From assembly GCA_036741355.1 (NCBI GenBank), contig DAINSK010000047.1, positions 1 to 25,886 of the forward strand: a stretch of 25,886 nt of DNA. The letters are read 5' to 3'. Each line of letters starts with the position of its first letter. Within the stretch, counting starts at the first letter, position 1. The notes beneath the pieces are model-generated. The model did not search any database and was not told where the DNA came from. It saw only the letters and a list, made by a program, of their open reading frames with translations. Both the position numbers and the translations under genes were made by a program. The stretch comes from JBBRGK01 sp036741355 (GTDB lineage Bacteria; Chloroflexota; Dehalococcoidia; CAUJGQ01). Below are positions 15,745-23,443 of the stretch, piece after piece.

Positions 15745-15772
15745 TATACTGCTCACCAACATGTCTGACATG
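15745..15772 (+). promoter_or_regulatory. Promoter/operator region of the ferredoxin-P450 operon
   Basis: A -10-like TATACT (15745-15750) is followed by CATGTC-T-GACATG (15760-15772), a perfect 6+1+6 inverted repeat located at about the transcription start and just before the ribosome-binding site GGGAGGA. This position suits a repressor operator. No regulator gene of an obvious type is adjacent. Confidence 0.4.
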
Positions 15773-15782
15773 GGAGGACGCC

Positions 15783-15980
15783 GTGAGGGTGGTCGTCGAT
15801 CCGGACCGGTGTGAAGGCAACGCCCGCTGCCTGGAAGCGGCGCCCGACGTATTTGAGCTCGGAGACGACGACCAGGCGCGCGTGATCGTGGAACGTCCTC
15901 CGGAGGAGTGGCGTACAGCGGTCGAGCGGGCCGTGAGGGTATGCCCCCGCCAGGCGATCTCCATCGTAGAAGACAACTAG
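15783..15980 (+). CDS. [3Fe-4S] ferredoxin, electron donor for the adjacent P450
   Basis: A 65-residue ferredoxin. The cysteines are C10, C16 and C54, in C-x5-C and a later CP; the second cysteine of the usual C-x2-C-x2-C is N13, the pattern of single-cluster [3Fe-4S] ferredoxins that serve bacterial P450s. Start is GTG 15783 with GGAGG 5 nt upstream; a longer in-frame extension from 15714 lacks a ribosome-binding site and crosses the promoter-like palindrome. The P450 gene begins 34 nt downstream, so the two form an operon. A ferredoxin reductase is not in view. Confidence 0.92.
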   Translation: MRVVVDPDRCEGNARCLEAAPDVFELGDDDQARVIVERPPEEWRTAVERAVRVCPRQAISIVEDN

Positions 15981-16014
15981 TCAGCCGCCACAGCACGCGG
16001 CACGGAGGCCCTCG

Positions 16015-17256
16015 ATGACCCTAGCCACGAAACCGGGCGTGGACAACGTCAACATCATCGACCCCGAACAGTATGTTCAGGGATTGCCACACGAAAAGTG
16101 GACGTTGCTGCGCGCGAAGGCCCCCGTCTACTGGCACGAACCCTGGGGACCGTTCCCCGGCTTCTGGGCGATCACGCGCTACAACGACATCATCCGCGTG
16201 TCGCGTGACCCGAACACGTTCATCTCCGGCCTCGGCATCACCGCGGGAGACAACGTCGACCAGCCGGACCCCGAGGCCGGACACGGCACGATGATGATCA
16301 CCACCGACCCGCCGCGGCACGTCCGTCTACGCCGGCTGGTGAATAAGGGCTTCACGCCGCGAAGGGTCGCTACGCTCGAACCGCACGTGCGGCACATCGT
16401 GACGCGCATCATCGACGATATTGCCGGCCGTGGCGGGTGCGATTTTGTGACGGACGTCGCGGCCCTGCTACCGCTCGCCGTGATCTGCGACATGATGGGC
16501 GTTCCGCAGCCGGACTGGCCGCTGATGTTCGATCTGACCAACCGGGTACTCGGAGCGGACGACCCCGAGTACCAAACTCCCGGCTCAAACGCGTTCGAGA
16601 CTTCATATGGGGCGCGCATGGAGATGTTCGGCTACTTCGCGGCCATGGTCGCGCAACGTCGAGGAAAGCCAAAGCAAGACCTGCTCAGCGTGCTGGTCGA
16701 TGCAGACATCGAAGGCGACGTGTTGACGGACGAGGAACTCCTCTTCTTCTGCTTCCTGCTGATCGTGGCGGGCAACGAGACGACGCGTAACGCGACTTCT
16801 GGGGGCATGCTGGCGCTGGCGCAGCACCCCGAGCAGCGGCAGAAGTTGCTCGCCGATCCGGCATTACTGCCCGGGGCAATCGAGGAGATCCTGCGCTGGA
16901 CCTCGCCGGTGCTGCATATGGCGCGGGTTGCGACGGCAGACGCCGAAGTCGGAGGGCAACAGATCTGCAAGGGCCAGAAGCTGATCATGTGGTATCCGTC
17001 GGCCAACCGCGACGAGTCAGTCTTCCCCGAGCCGTTCCGCTTCAACATCGAGCGCAGCCCGAACGAGCACCTCGCTTTCGGCATCGGCGAGCATTTCTGC
17101 CTGGGCGCCAGCCTCGCCCGGCTCGAACTGCGGGTGATGTTCGAAGAGTTGACGCGGCGGTTGCCCGACATCGAGTTGGCAGGCGAGGTCGAGCGGCTGC
17201 GTTCGAATTTCATCGGCGGCATAAAGCACATGCCGGTGCGGTTCACGGCCCGCTGA
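16015..17256 (+). CDS. Cytochrome P450 (CYP125/124/142-like)
   Basis: A 413-residue soluble bacterial P450. The oxygen-binding I-helix motif is AGNETT (252-257), the K-helix ExxR is E291-ILR (to R294), and the haem loop is FGIGEHFCLG with the thiolate cysteine C362. The C-terminal block after LARLELRVMFEELTRRLPDI, with RLRSNFIGGIKHMPVRF, is characteristic of the CYP125/CYP124/CYP142 group, which hydroxylates the end of sterol or methyl-branched lipid chains; related families oxidise terpenes. Substrate is therefore inferred, not shown. ATG 16015 has GGAGG upstream. Electrons come from the ferredoxin encoded just before. Confidence 0.94.
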   Translation: MTLATKPGVDNVNIIDPEQYVQGLPHEKWTLLRAKAPVYWHEPWGPFPGFWAITRYNDIIRVSRDPNTFISGLGITAGDNVDQPDPEAGHGTMMITTDPPRHVRLRRLVNKGFTPRRVATLEPHVRHIVTRIIDDIAGRGGCDFVTDVAALLPLAVICDMMGVPQPDWPLMFDLTNRVLGADDPEYQTPGSNAFETSYGARMEMFGYFAAMVAQRRGKPKQDLLSVLVDADIEGDVLTDEELLFFCFLLIVAGNETTRNATSGGMLALAQHPEQRQKLLADPALLPGAIEEILRWTSPVLHMARVATADAEVGGQQICKGQKLIMWYPSANRDESVFPEPFRFNIERSPNEHLAFGIGEHFCLGASLARLELRVMFEELTRRLPDIELAGEVERLRSNFIGGIKHMPVRFTAR

Positions 17257-17297
17257 CCCCTATCCCTGACCCTCCCCCCGAGGCAGGGGAAGGGCAA
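17257..17297 (+). repeat. Palindromic repeat, degenerate copy D
   Basis: A CCCT-CCCC stem pairs with GGGG-A-AGGG (about 17270-17294), starting right after the P450 stop codon. Same C-rich/G-rich composition as the other copies but more diverged. Confidence 0.45.
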
Positions 17298-17398
17298 TCC
17301 AGGGTTGCCATCTCGGGTAGCCCCGGTAGCACAAATGCTATCGCCACTTCGAGGGAGTGACTGATCCTGATTCGGCCACCAATCCCACCGTCATAGCT

Positions 17399-17450
17399 CC
17401 CCTCCTTCCCTGTTTCGGGGAAGGAGGGGTCGGGGGTGGAAGGGGTAGGC
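17399..17450 (+). repeat. Palindromic repeat, copy E (inverse orientation)
   Basis: CCCCTCCTTCCC (17399-17410) and GGGAAGGAGGGG (17418-17429) form a perfect 12-bp stem around a 7-nt loop, followed by a G-rich tail to about 17450. The tail lies on the right, opposite to copies A and B. Confidence 0.6.
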
Positions 17451-17518
17451 GCCTTGACGCTGCGGCCGGATGCCTGCTACTGTTCGGCTACGAAGTTGGC
17501 ACGAAGAACGGAAGCTAC

Positions 17519-17624
17519 CGTGCATACCTACCGGTTCGACCACATGGCGATCGTATCGACCGCCGCGCTCCTTATTGGAGCGATGGAGGCGTCCGATTGG
17601 ACGTTGGAGGACGGTAGCAGCTAG
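17519..17624 (+). CDS. Possible short leader peptide
   Basis: GTG 17519 opens a 34-codon frame beginning VHTYRFDHMAIVSTAALLIG and ending in TAG 17622-17624; GGAAG at 17510-17514 could serve as its ribosome-binding site. It has a hydrophobic middle. The same bases form the hairpins of the candidate leader RNA, so this is either a leader peptide used in attenuation or a chance frame. ATG 17545 is an alternative start. Confidence 0.2.
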
Positions 17625-17650
17625 CCCAACTCGGGTTGTAAGCCATCTCA

Positions 17651-17690
17651 AACGCCACGGACGCCGGGTCCGTGGCGTTTTTGTGTTTTC
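17651..17690 (+). terminator. Strong intrinsic terminator just before the ABC exporter operon
   Basis: AACGCCACGGAC (17651-17662) pairs perfectly with GTCCGTGGCGTT (17668-17679) around a 5-nt loop and is followed by TTTTTGTGTTTT. The last T-run ends about 12 nt before the ribosome-binding site of the ATPase gene. It either ends the ferredoxin-P450 transcript or acts as an attenuator. Confidence 0.85.
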
Positions 17691-17710
17691 CCGCTCCATA
17701 GGAGGTCGAT

Positions 17711-18745
17711 GTGGACACGATCGTGGTCAACCATTTGAGCAAGACGTTCCGAGCCAAGCAGAAACAGCCGGGTGTGGCCGGCAGCATCCAGGCGCTATGG
17801 AAGCCGAATTACACGACCGTAGCCGCGGTGGACGGCGTCAGCTTTCGCATCGGTCGCGGTGAAGTCGTCGGTTTCATTGGGCCAAACGGCGCCGGAAAAT
17901 CGACCACGCTCAAGATGCTGACCGGCATTCTGCACCCGACGTCCGGCGAGGCGAGCGTGCTCGGGCTTACTCCCTGGCGCGAACGGCAACGATTGGTCTT
18001 CCGCATCGCGTCGGTGTTTGGTCAACGCTCGCAGCTCTGGTATCACCTGCCGCCGGCCGACAGCTTCCGGCTGCTGTCCCACATCTACGAGTTAGACCGG
18101 CGCGCGTACGATCAGCGGTTACAGCGGCTAGTCGACCTGTTCGCGATCGCGCCTTACATGCACGTTCCCGTGCGGCGCCTCAGCCTGGGTGAGCGGATGC
18201 GGTGCGAGATCGCGGCCGCCCTGTTGCACCGGCCAGAAGTGATCCTGCTGGACGAGCCAACGATCGGCCTGGACGTCGTTGCCAAGCAACAGATCCGTGC
18301 GCTTGTACGCACGCTGGCCGAGGAAGAAGCGGTCACCGTGCTCTTGACCTCCCACGACGCGGGAGACATCGAGCAGGTGTGCAGCCGCGTGCTGGTGATC
18401 AATCACGGCTCGCTCATCTTCGACGATAGCCTCGAACGGCTCAAAGGCGCGTTTCTGCGCCACAAAGTGATCGATCTCAAGCTCGCAGAGGCCGCGGCGC
18501 CGCCCGCCATGACCGGCGTTACGGTCATCGAAGCCGGCCCGTTCCGACTCCGCCTCGAGGTCGATACCGATCGGGAACCGATGGAGCGCGTCATCGGCGG
18601 GCTGGTCTCGGCCTATCGCATCGCCGACCTCACCATCGAAGAGCCGCCGCTCGACGAAGTGATCGCCGCGATCTACGCGGCGGGCAGTCGGGCGCGCAGC
18701 CCGGCAGTCGTGGGAGACCTAACCCCTAGCCCCTCTCATGTGTGA
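17711..18745 (+). CDS. ABC exporter ATP-binding protein (ABC-2 type)
   Basis: A 344-residue ATPase. Walker A is GPNGAGKST (57-65), the Q-loop FGQRSQLWY is near 103-110, the signature is the variant LSLGERM (157-163), Walker B is VILLDEP (177-183) and the switch histidine H215 is in LLTSHD. This variant signature with an extended C-terminal domain (about 240-330) is typical of the group that works with two DUF990-type permeases, as in the viologen-exporter-like systems. Start is GTG 17711 with GGAGG at 17701-17705. The last residues, LTPSPSHV, are translated from a diverged palindromic repeat that carries the stop codon. It energises efflux through the two following permeases. Confidence 0.92.
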   Translation: MDTIVVNHLSKTFRAKQKQPGVAGSIQALWKPNYTTVAAVDGVSFRIGRGEVVGFIGPNGAGKSTTLKMLTGILHPTSGEASVLGLTPWRERQRLVFRIASVFGQRSQLWYHLPPADSFRLLSHIYELDRRAYDQRLQRLVDLFAIAPYMHVPVRRLSLGERMRCEIAAALLHRPEVILLDEPTIGLDVVAKQQIRALVRTLAEEEAVTVLLTSHDAGDIEQVCSRVLVINHGSLIFDDSLERLKGAFLRHKVIDLKLAEAAAPPAMTGVTVIEAGPFRLRLEVDTDREPMERVIGGLVSAYRIADLTIEEPPLDEVIAAIYAAGSRARSPAVVGDLTPSPSHV

Positions 18746-18764
18746 CGGAGGAAGGGGAGCTTGG
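18720..18764 (+). repeat. Palindromic repeat, degenerate copy C overlapping the ATPase stop
   Basis: The block AACCCCTAGCCCCTCTC, an unpaired middle and GGAAGGGGAGCTTGG correspond to copy A with decayed arms. It contains the stop codon of the ATPase gene. Confidence 0.5.
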
Positions 18765-18803
18765 ATTCGGGCTGGCGGCCCAACGGTGATAAGAGGTCTT
18801 TGA

Positions 18804-19601
18804 ATGGCGACGTTACGCAAATACGGCGAAGTGTTGCTCGTTACCGCCCAGAGCGGGCTGGCGTATCCGCTGGATGCGTTGTCGCGCGCCGGCTTCATGG
18901 CGGTCGTGATCTTCGTCTTCATTCAGCTATGGAAGGTGACGTTCAACGTCTCGTCGCAGAGCTAATTTGCGGGGTACGACCTGCCGCGCATGGTCTGGTA
19001 TCTCGTTCTGACCGAGACGATCGTGATGAGCAGCCCGCGCACGTTCGACAAGGTAGACCTGGAGGTCAAGAGCGGCGACCTGGCCTATACGCTCGCGAAG
19101 CCCTATAACTACGCGCTTTTCCACTTCGCCCAGTACCTGGGTAACACGGTGCTGCTACTGCCGGTCAATTTCGCCGTCGGCGCCTCGCTCGCCTTCGCGC
19201 TGGCCGGCAAGCCGCACCTGGCGATCGGCGGCTGGCCGATCGTTGCGGTCGCGGTGCTGCTCGCCATCTGCCTCAACTTCGCCGTCGAGCTGAGCATCGG
19301 ACTGCTCGCCTTCTGGTTCGAGGATACGTACGCCTTTTTCTGGATCTACCAGAAGCTCACGTTTACCCTTGGCGGGCTCTTCCTGCCGCTGGCGCTCTTT
19401 CCGAATGGGCTGCGCCAGGTCGCATCGCATCTGCCGTTCAGCGCTATTGCTTACGCGCCCGCGCGGCTGACGACCGGTTTCGACGCCGGGTTGGTAGCAG
19501 GCACGTTGGTCACGCAGCTTGCCTGGCTTGCTTTGCTCGGAGGAATTGCTGCGCTCGTCTACCGCGGCGGCGTGAGCCGGCTGAACATCAACGGAGGGTA
19601 G
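18804..19601 (+). pseudogene. ABC-2 permease 1, interrupted by an in-frame TAA
   Basis: From ATG 18804 (AAGAGG upstream) the frame reads MATLRKYGEVLLVTAQSGLA, continues through a first membrane segment, and meets TAA at codon 54 (18963-18965). The same frame then continues without any shift as FAGYDLPRMVWYLVLTETIV and so on to TAG at 19599-19601. Total length of 265 codons equals that of normal permeases of this DUF990-like family. The stop is one base from a sense codon such as TAC or CAA. Either the gene is inactivated, or a 203-residue protein is made from ATG 18990, or the base is a sequencing error. Without it the exporter would have only one permease type. Confidence 0.8.
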
Positions 19602-19606
19602 ATGTC

Positions 19607-20392
19607 ATGGGGCGAACCATCGACTTCGTGGCCGCTTACGTACGGCTGAACCTCTCAGCCGCAATGGAGTACCGCGCCGCGTTCCTCTCCCAGACGATCG
19701 GGATGATGCTGAACGACGTCATCATGATCTTTTTCTGGTGGCTGTTTTTCCTGCGCTTCCCACACCTGGCTGGTTGGCAGCTTGCCGACGTGCTCAGGTT
19801 GTGGGGCGTGGTCGCGGTCGCTTTCGGGCTGGGTACCGGCGTGTTCGGCAACTGCCAGCGGCTGGCGATGCTGATCAGCCGCGGACAGCTTGACTACTAC
19901 CTGGCGCTGCCGAAGAACGCGCTGCTGCACGTGCTGGTGAGCCGCATGAGCACATCGTCGTGGGGCGATGTGCTGTTCGGGTTGATCGCCTTCCTTGCAG
20001 CCGGCGCCCTCACGCCGCTGCGGTTGCTGCTGTTCCTGGTGGTCTCGCTGACCGGCTGCGCCATCTTCGTGTCGTACATGGTTATCGTAGGCTCGCTCGC
20101 GTTCTGGGCAGGCAATGCGGAAACGTTCTCGACACAGGCGGGTGCGGCGCTCATGAACTTCAGCACCTACCCCGGAAGCATCTTCCAGGGCTGGGTGAAA
20201 GTGCTGACGTTCACCGTGATCCCGGCCGCGATGCTGGGCCATCTTCCAGTAGACGCGATCCGCCACCCGGGCATCTTGCCGGTGCTCGGCATTCTGGCCG
20301 TCGCAGTCACAGCAGTGGTTGCTGCCCGCGCCGTCTTCGCACTTGGCCTGCGGCAGTACCAATCGGGGAACCTGGTGCAAATGCAAGGGTAA
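19607..20392 (+). CDS. ABC-2 family permease 2 (DUF990-like)
   Basis: A 261-residue membrane protein with six hydrophobic segments. The opening RTIDFVAAYVRLNLSAAMEY, the block QLDYYLALPKNALLHVLVSR (about 105-124) and the C-terminal RQYQSGNLVQMQG are characteristic of permeases that pair with the preceding ATPase type. GGAGGG lies about 8 nt before ATG 19607, and the gene starts 5 nt after the first permease frame ends. Together the two permeases should form the export pore of an ABC-2 transporter; the cargo is unknown. Confidence 0.9.
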   Translation: MGRTIDFVAAYVRLNLSAAMEYRAAFLSQTIGMMLNDVIMIFFWWLFFLRFPHLAGWQLADVLRLWGVVAVAFGLGTGVFGNCQRLAMLISRGQLDYYLALPKNALLHVLVSRMSTSSWGDVLFGLIAFLAAGALTPLRLLLFLVVSLTGCAIFVSYMVIVGSLAFWAGNAETFSTQAGAALMNFSTYPGSIFQGWVKVLTFTVIPAAMLGHLPVDAIRHPGILPVLGILAVAVTAVVAARAVFALGLRQYQSGNLVQMQG

Positions 20393-20482
20393 TGCGGTTT
20401 TCTCTCACCGCTCCCCTCGGCTTGCCAAAATTGTCGCCCGCGTTATGCTGCGCATCTTGAGCCAAGACCAACCTAGCAGGTT

Positions 20483-20790
20483 CTACTCGGCAACTCCCTG
20501 GTCAAACAAGGTCTGGACTTCATCAGACGATAGCCCCATCTCAAGCAGTACCTCTCGCGTATGTTCTCCCCAGCCGGGGGCGGGCCGCCCCCGCCGCATA
20601 ATCTCTGGCGAAAACGAACTGGTGGGCCCCACGTTGCCGAGCTCACCCCACTGCTGGTTGATGCTGGTGGCATAGATGCCGGCACGCTCGAGACGGTCCT
20701 TGACTTCGACATGGGTCGATAACCTGACCGCGACCCCGTTCGCGTCCCGCGCAGCGGGGACCAGAATGGGGTTGATCCCGGGTACACAGT
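20483..20790 (-). pseudogene. 3' fragment of a CaiB/BaiF CoA-transferase
   Basis: On the minus strand a frame ending in TAG (20483-20485) reads VEVKDRLERAGIYATS, then GPTSSFSPEIMRRGRPAP and GWGEHTREVLLEMGLSSDEV, closing with LFDQGVAE. The GEHT-x-EVL-x-E segment is the standard C-terminus of class III CoA-transferases. No ATG, GTG or TTG opens the frame, and an in-frame TGA lies near 20800, so only about 100 of the usual 390 residues remain. The rest of the 20393-20896 gap holds nothing I recognise besides the start region of the next gene. Confidence 0.6.
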
Positions 20791-20896
20791 GAGGCCGCCT
20801 CCGTAGGCAAGATCACAGTCCCCGCGTGCAACCGGGTACAGCGGCCGTTCGTGTTAGAGTGGGATGCTCGCGGCAGAAGCTCCGGGAGGCTCGAAT

Positions 20897-21448
20897 ATGC
20901 GACGGCTCGCTCTTGCGCTACTTATGTTTACCCTGGTCGCGGCGGGGTTGAATAAAGCAGCACCGGCTGCCCGCGCTGCCGCGGCGGTTCCGCAGGTCGT
21001 CGTGGTGACGAAACAGTACGGCGCAGCGCTCCGTAGGCAGCCCTCGTCCGAGGCGACGATCGTCTACCTCGCCGCGTGCGGCGAGACGCTGTCGGTCGCC
21101 GGCTCCCAGGACGGCTGGTACCGGGTCTATTCACGCGCCAGCTATCTTTGGGTGGGGGCCGGCCGCGTCGCCGACGCCGACAGCCCGCCGTCATATGATT
21201 GCAGCAACGCGGTGACGTTCGAACCAGCGCAGGTCGTGTTCGCCAGTGTGCCGACGGGGTGCCTCAGCCTGCGCGAAACGCCGTCCCGCGACGCCTCGTA
21301 TAGCGCCTGCGTGGATTCGGGCACGCCATTCCAGCTCGAAAACGGTCCGATCGAAGTGGCCGGGGAGGACTGGTTCCAGGTGTCGAGCCCGGTGTTCGGC
21401 CAGGGATGGATGCTGGCCGAGTTCCTCGCCGGCACACCACTTGCTTGA
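20897..21448 (+). CDS. Secreted protein with SH3-like domains
   Basis: A 183-residue exported protein. Residues 1-30 are a classical Sec signal peptide (MRRLALALLMFTLVAAGL, then Ala-rich cleavage region). Two bacterial SH3-like modules follow: about 33-92 (YGAALRRQPSSEATIV ... WVGAGRV) and about 103-178 (CLSLRETPSRDASY ... QGWMLAEFL). Four cysteines (61, 102, 122, 138) may form disulfides. Such proteins bind cell-wall material or other surface ligands. ATG 20897 is set by GGGAGG at 20884-20889; an ATG at 20864 would add 11 residues before the signal peptide. Confidence 0.82.
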   Translation: MRRLALALLMFTLVAAGLNKAAPAARAAAAVPQVVVVTKQYGAALRRQPSSEATIVYLAACGETLSVAGSQDGWYRVYSRASYLWVGAGRVADADSPPSYDCSNAVTFEPAQVVFASVPTGCLSLRETPSRDASYSACVDSGTPFQLENGPIEVAGEDWFQVSSPVFGQGWMLAEFLAGTPLA

Positions 21449-21490
21449 TAGGGCCTCAACGCGGGCGGTCGCCCGCAACGAAGAATACGG

Positions 21491-21525
21491 AACGGACGCC
21501 GATGTCATCGGTGTCCGTTTCGCTT
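21491..21525. terminator. Bidirectional hairpin terminator between convergent genes
   Basis: AACGGACGCCGATG (21491-21504) and CATCGGTGTCCGTT (21506-21519) are complementary apart from one G-U pair, followed by TTCGCTTTCG on the plus strand and preceded by A-rich sequence for the minus strand. It lies between the SH3 gene and the convergent PRC-barrel gene. Confidence 0.65.
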
Positions 21526-21560
21526 TCGACCGCACAATTCCAAGTGATCGTGTATGAGGT

Positions 21561-22058
21561 TCAGGTTGCCTTTTCTTCAGGGGCCTTGGTGAGGGCAGCC
21601 TGGGCAACGACCATGACTTCGTCGCCAATGCTGCGGATGTCCGTGGCGGCGATAGTCACCGTGGTGGCGCCGATACCGAGCACGCCGCCTTCGTGCGTCT
21701 CGACTTCGATGATCTTGCCGGTCTTGACGTCGATGTCTACGTCTTTCACCCCGCCGATGTAGTTGCCCGCTTCGTCGACGACCTTGAGCTTCCTCATGCG
21801 ATCGATACCGGGCATTGCCGCGAGCGCGCTCTCCGCTGAGCTGGCGCGCATCGCGGCGTCGCTCTCCACCGTGATCGCGTCGCTGCCGATACTGTGGACC
21901 TCGGTCATGGGTAGAAGGGATTGGTGGCCATCCCCTTTGACGTGAAAACCGGCCACCGCCAGGTTTTCGGTGTCGAACAGCAGGTCGCCCACATATCCCA
22001 ACTTGGCGCCGCTATCGATGCTGACCACGGCCAGTTTCTTGAAATCTTCGACCTTCAT
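21561..22058 (-). CDS. PRC-barrel domain protein
   Basis: A 165-residue cytoplasmic protein made of two PRC-barrel units. The first covers about 5-72 (VVSIDSGAKLGYVGDLLFDT ... MTEVHSIGSDAITV) and the second about 87-155 (KLKVVDEAGNYIGGVKDVDI ... ATDIRSIGDEVMVV). PRC barrels occur in photosynthetic reaction-centre H subunits, RimM and many stress or membrane-associated proteins of unknown role. ATG 22058 begins MKVEDFKKLAVVS. No partner genes are adjacent. Confidence 0.87.
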   Translation of the reverse strand: MKVEDFKKLAVVSIDSGAKLGYVGDLLFDTENLAVAGFHVKGDGHQSLLPMTEVHSIGSDAITVESDAAMRASSAESALAAMPGIDRMRKLKVVDEAGNYIGGVKDVDIDVKTGKIIEVETHEGGVLGIGATTVTIAATDIRSIGDEVMVVAQAALTKAPEEKAT

Positions 22059-22333
22059 GGCTTCCCCAATCTTCTACGCCGCTTTGCGGGTAGGCTGAGC
22101 AGCGCACACTTCACGGCACGACGGGATCACCGCATCTACAAGTATCACGGAGATCTCGCGTCCTGCATCATCCTTACGGGCATTTCCTATGTGCGGGGAT
22201 GCTTCTTTGTGTCGCTAGACGGAGGAATTCTCGCCTGGCGCGTCCGGGATGACAGCAATCTTCAATCGTCCGATACTGGCGATGGTCGAAAGCCACTCTC
22301 CGAAATCGCCCAGCCTGCTTGTAGGAGACCTGG

Positions 22334-23149
22334 ATGACCCCTTTCATCTGCCGCACCTGTGGTGTGCAGGCCCCGCCGCGCGACACGCCGCCGGACCGCT
22401 GCCCCATTTGTGAGGACGAGCGCCAGTACGTCGGCTGGGGCGGTCAGCAGTGGACCACCAGCGAAGCGATGGCCGGCGACGGACGGGCAAACGAGATGCA
22501 GGAAGAGGAGCCGGGGCTCATCAGCATCGGCACACGCCCCTCGTTCGCGATCGGCCAGCGAGCGCTGCTGGTCCGCACGCCGGCCGGAAATGTGCTCTGG
22601 GACTGCGTCAGCTACCTCGACAATGCAACGGTCGAGGCGGTGCTGAAGCTGGGGGGTGTGCAGGCGATCGCGCTCTCGCATCCTCACTTCTACGGCAATA
22701 TGATCGATTGGAGCGACGCTTTCGACTGTCCGGTGTACGTCCACGCCGCCGATGAGCAATGGGTTCAGCGATCGTCGCCGGCGGTCGAGCTGTGGCAGGG
22801 AGCAGCGCGCGAGGTCCTGCCAGGCGTCACGCTCCTGAATCCGGGCGGGCACTTCGAAGGCGCGGCCGTCCTGCATTGGGCGGCCGGAGCAGACGGTCGC
22901 GGCGCGATCCTCAGCGGCGACACGATCACCGTCGTGATGGATCGGCGCCACGTCAGCTTCATGTATAGCTATCCCAACCTCATTCCCCTTTCGGCCGCCG
23001 CGATCGAACGGATCGTCGACACGGTGAGGCCGTACGACTACGAGCGCATCTACGGAGCGTGGAACGGCCGCGTCGTGGCGCTGGACGGCGCCCGCAGCGT
23101 CGAGCGCTCTGCCGAGCGCTATCTGCGTATGATCCGCGGGCGGCAGTAG
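22334..23149 (+). CDS. Metallo-beta-lactamase-fold protein with N-terminal zinc ribbon
   Basis: A 271-residue protein. C6-x2-C9 (CRTCG) and C23-x2-C26 (CPIC) form a rubredoxin-like zinc ribbon at the N-terminus. The remainder is a metallo-beta-lactamase-like hydrolase domain: ALSHPHFYGNMIDW (113-126) stands where the family has HxHxDH, with H137 (VYVHAAD), H173 (GGHFEG) and D196 (LSGDT) as further ligand positions. The DH of the first motif is replaced by YG, so the second metal site is likely altered. The start ATG 22334 has TAGGAG upstream. The reaction is unknown. Confidence 0.85.
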   Translation: MTPFICRTCGVQAPPRDTPPDRCPICEDERQYVGWGGQQWTTSEAMAGDGRANEMQEEEPGLISIGTRPSFAIGQRALLVRTPAGNVLWDCVSYLDNATVEAVLKLGGVQAIALSHPHFYGNMIDWSDAFDCPVYVHAADEQWVQRSSPAVELWQGAAREVLPGVTLLNPGGHFEGAAVLHWAAGADGRGAILSGDTITVVMDRRHVSFMYSYPNLIPLSAAAIERIVDTVRPYDYERIYGAWNGRVVALDGARSVERSAERYLRMIRGRQ

Positions 23150-23215
23150 CCACATCGCGGTATGCCGCCAGCGCTGCCCGCCATCCGCCGTCGGGTTACC
23201 CCCAGGAGGCACCAA

Positions 23216-23437
23216 ATGTCCCGGCAGTTTCGACGTGACGAGGCGCTGCAGGCGCTTGTCGACCAGCTCCTAGCGCAACTCCAGCAGGCAAATCTCGGCG
23301 CCCTGCAACTGCTGGACGTCGCCCACGAACTGGAGAAGGTGGGTATTTTGCGCCTGGCCGACGAGCGGCTGGACGAACAACTGATCCGCCGCGACGCGCT
23401 GCCGAAGCGTGGCGGCCACAAAGCGCAAGGGCGTTAG
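23216..23437 (+). CDS. Small hypothetical helical protein
   Basis: A 73-residue, probably all-helical protein: MSRQFRRDEALQALVDQLLA, then QLQQANLGALQLLDVAHELE and a basic tail GGHKAQGR. ATG 23216 has an excellent AGGAGG about 7 nt upstream. It lies 66 nt after the metallo-hydrolase and 6 nt before the CoA-transferase, so it belongs to that operon. I do not recognise a family. Confidence 0.62.
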   Translation: MSRQFRRDEALQALVDQLLAQLQQANLGALQLLDVAHELEKVGILRLADERLDEQLIRRDALPKRGGHKAQGR

Positions 23438-23443
23438 TACGTA

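Larger units (their letters stand above)
17514..17690 (+). promoter_or_regulatory. Candidate structured leader RNA with attenuator, upstream of the ABC exporter operon
   Basis: GCTACCGT (17514-17521) pairs perfectly with ACGGTAGC (17611-17618). Inside this closing stem are three hairpins: GGCGATCG-TAT-CGACCGCC (17546-17564, one A-C mismatch), CGCTCC-TTATT-GGAGCG (17566-17582) and CGTCC-GATT-GGACG (17590-17603). A small hairpin (CAAC/GTTG, 17627-17638) and a strong terminator (17651-17690) follow. GGCGTCCG (17588-17595) could instead pair with CGGACGCC (17658-17665) and block the terminator. The start codon of the ATPase is at 17711, leaving no space for a promoter after the terminator. I recognise no known riboswitch class. 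Confidence 0.45.

Noticed and set aside
17500..17700. T-box or SRP/6S RNA
   Set aside because: The conserved T-box antiterminator sequence and the SRP GNRA/asymmetric-loop sequences are not present; downstream genes are not amino-acid related.
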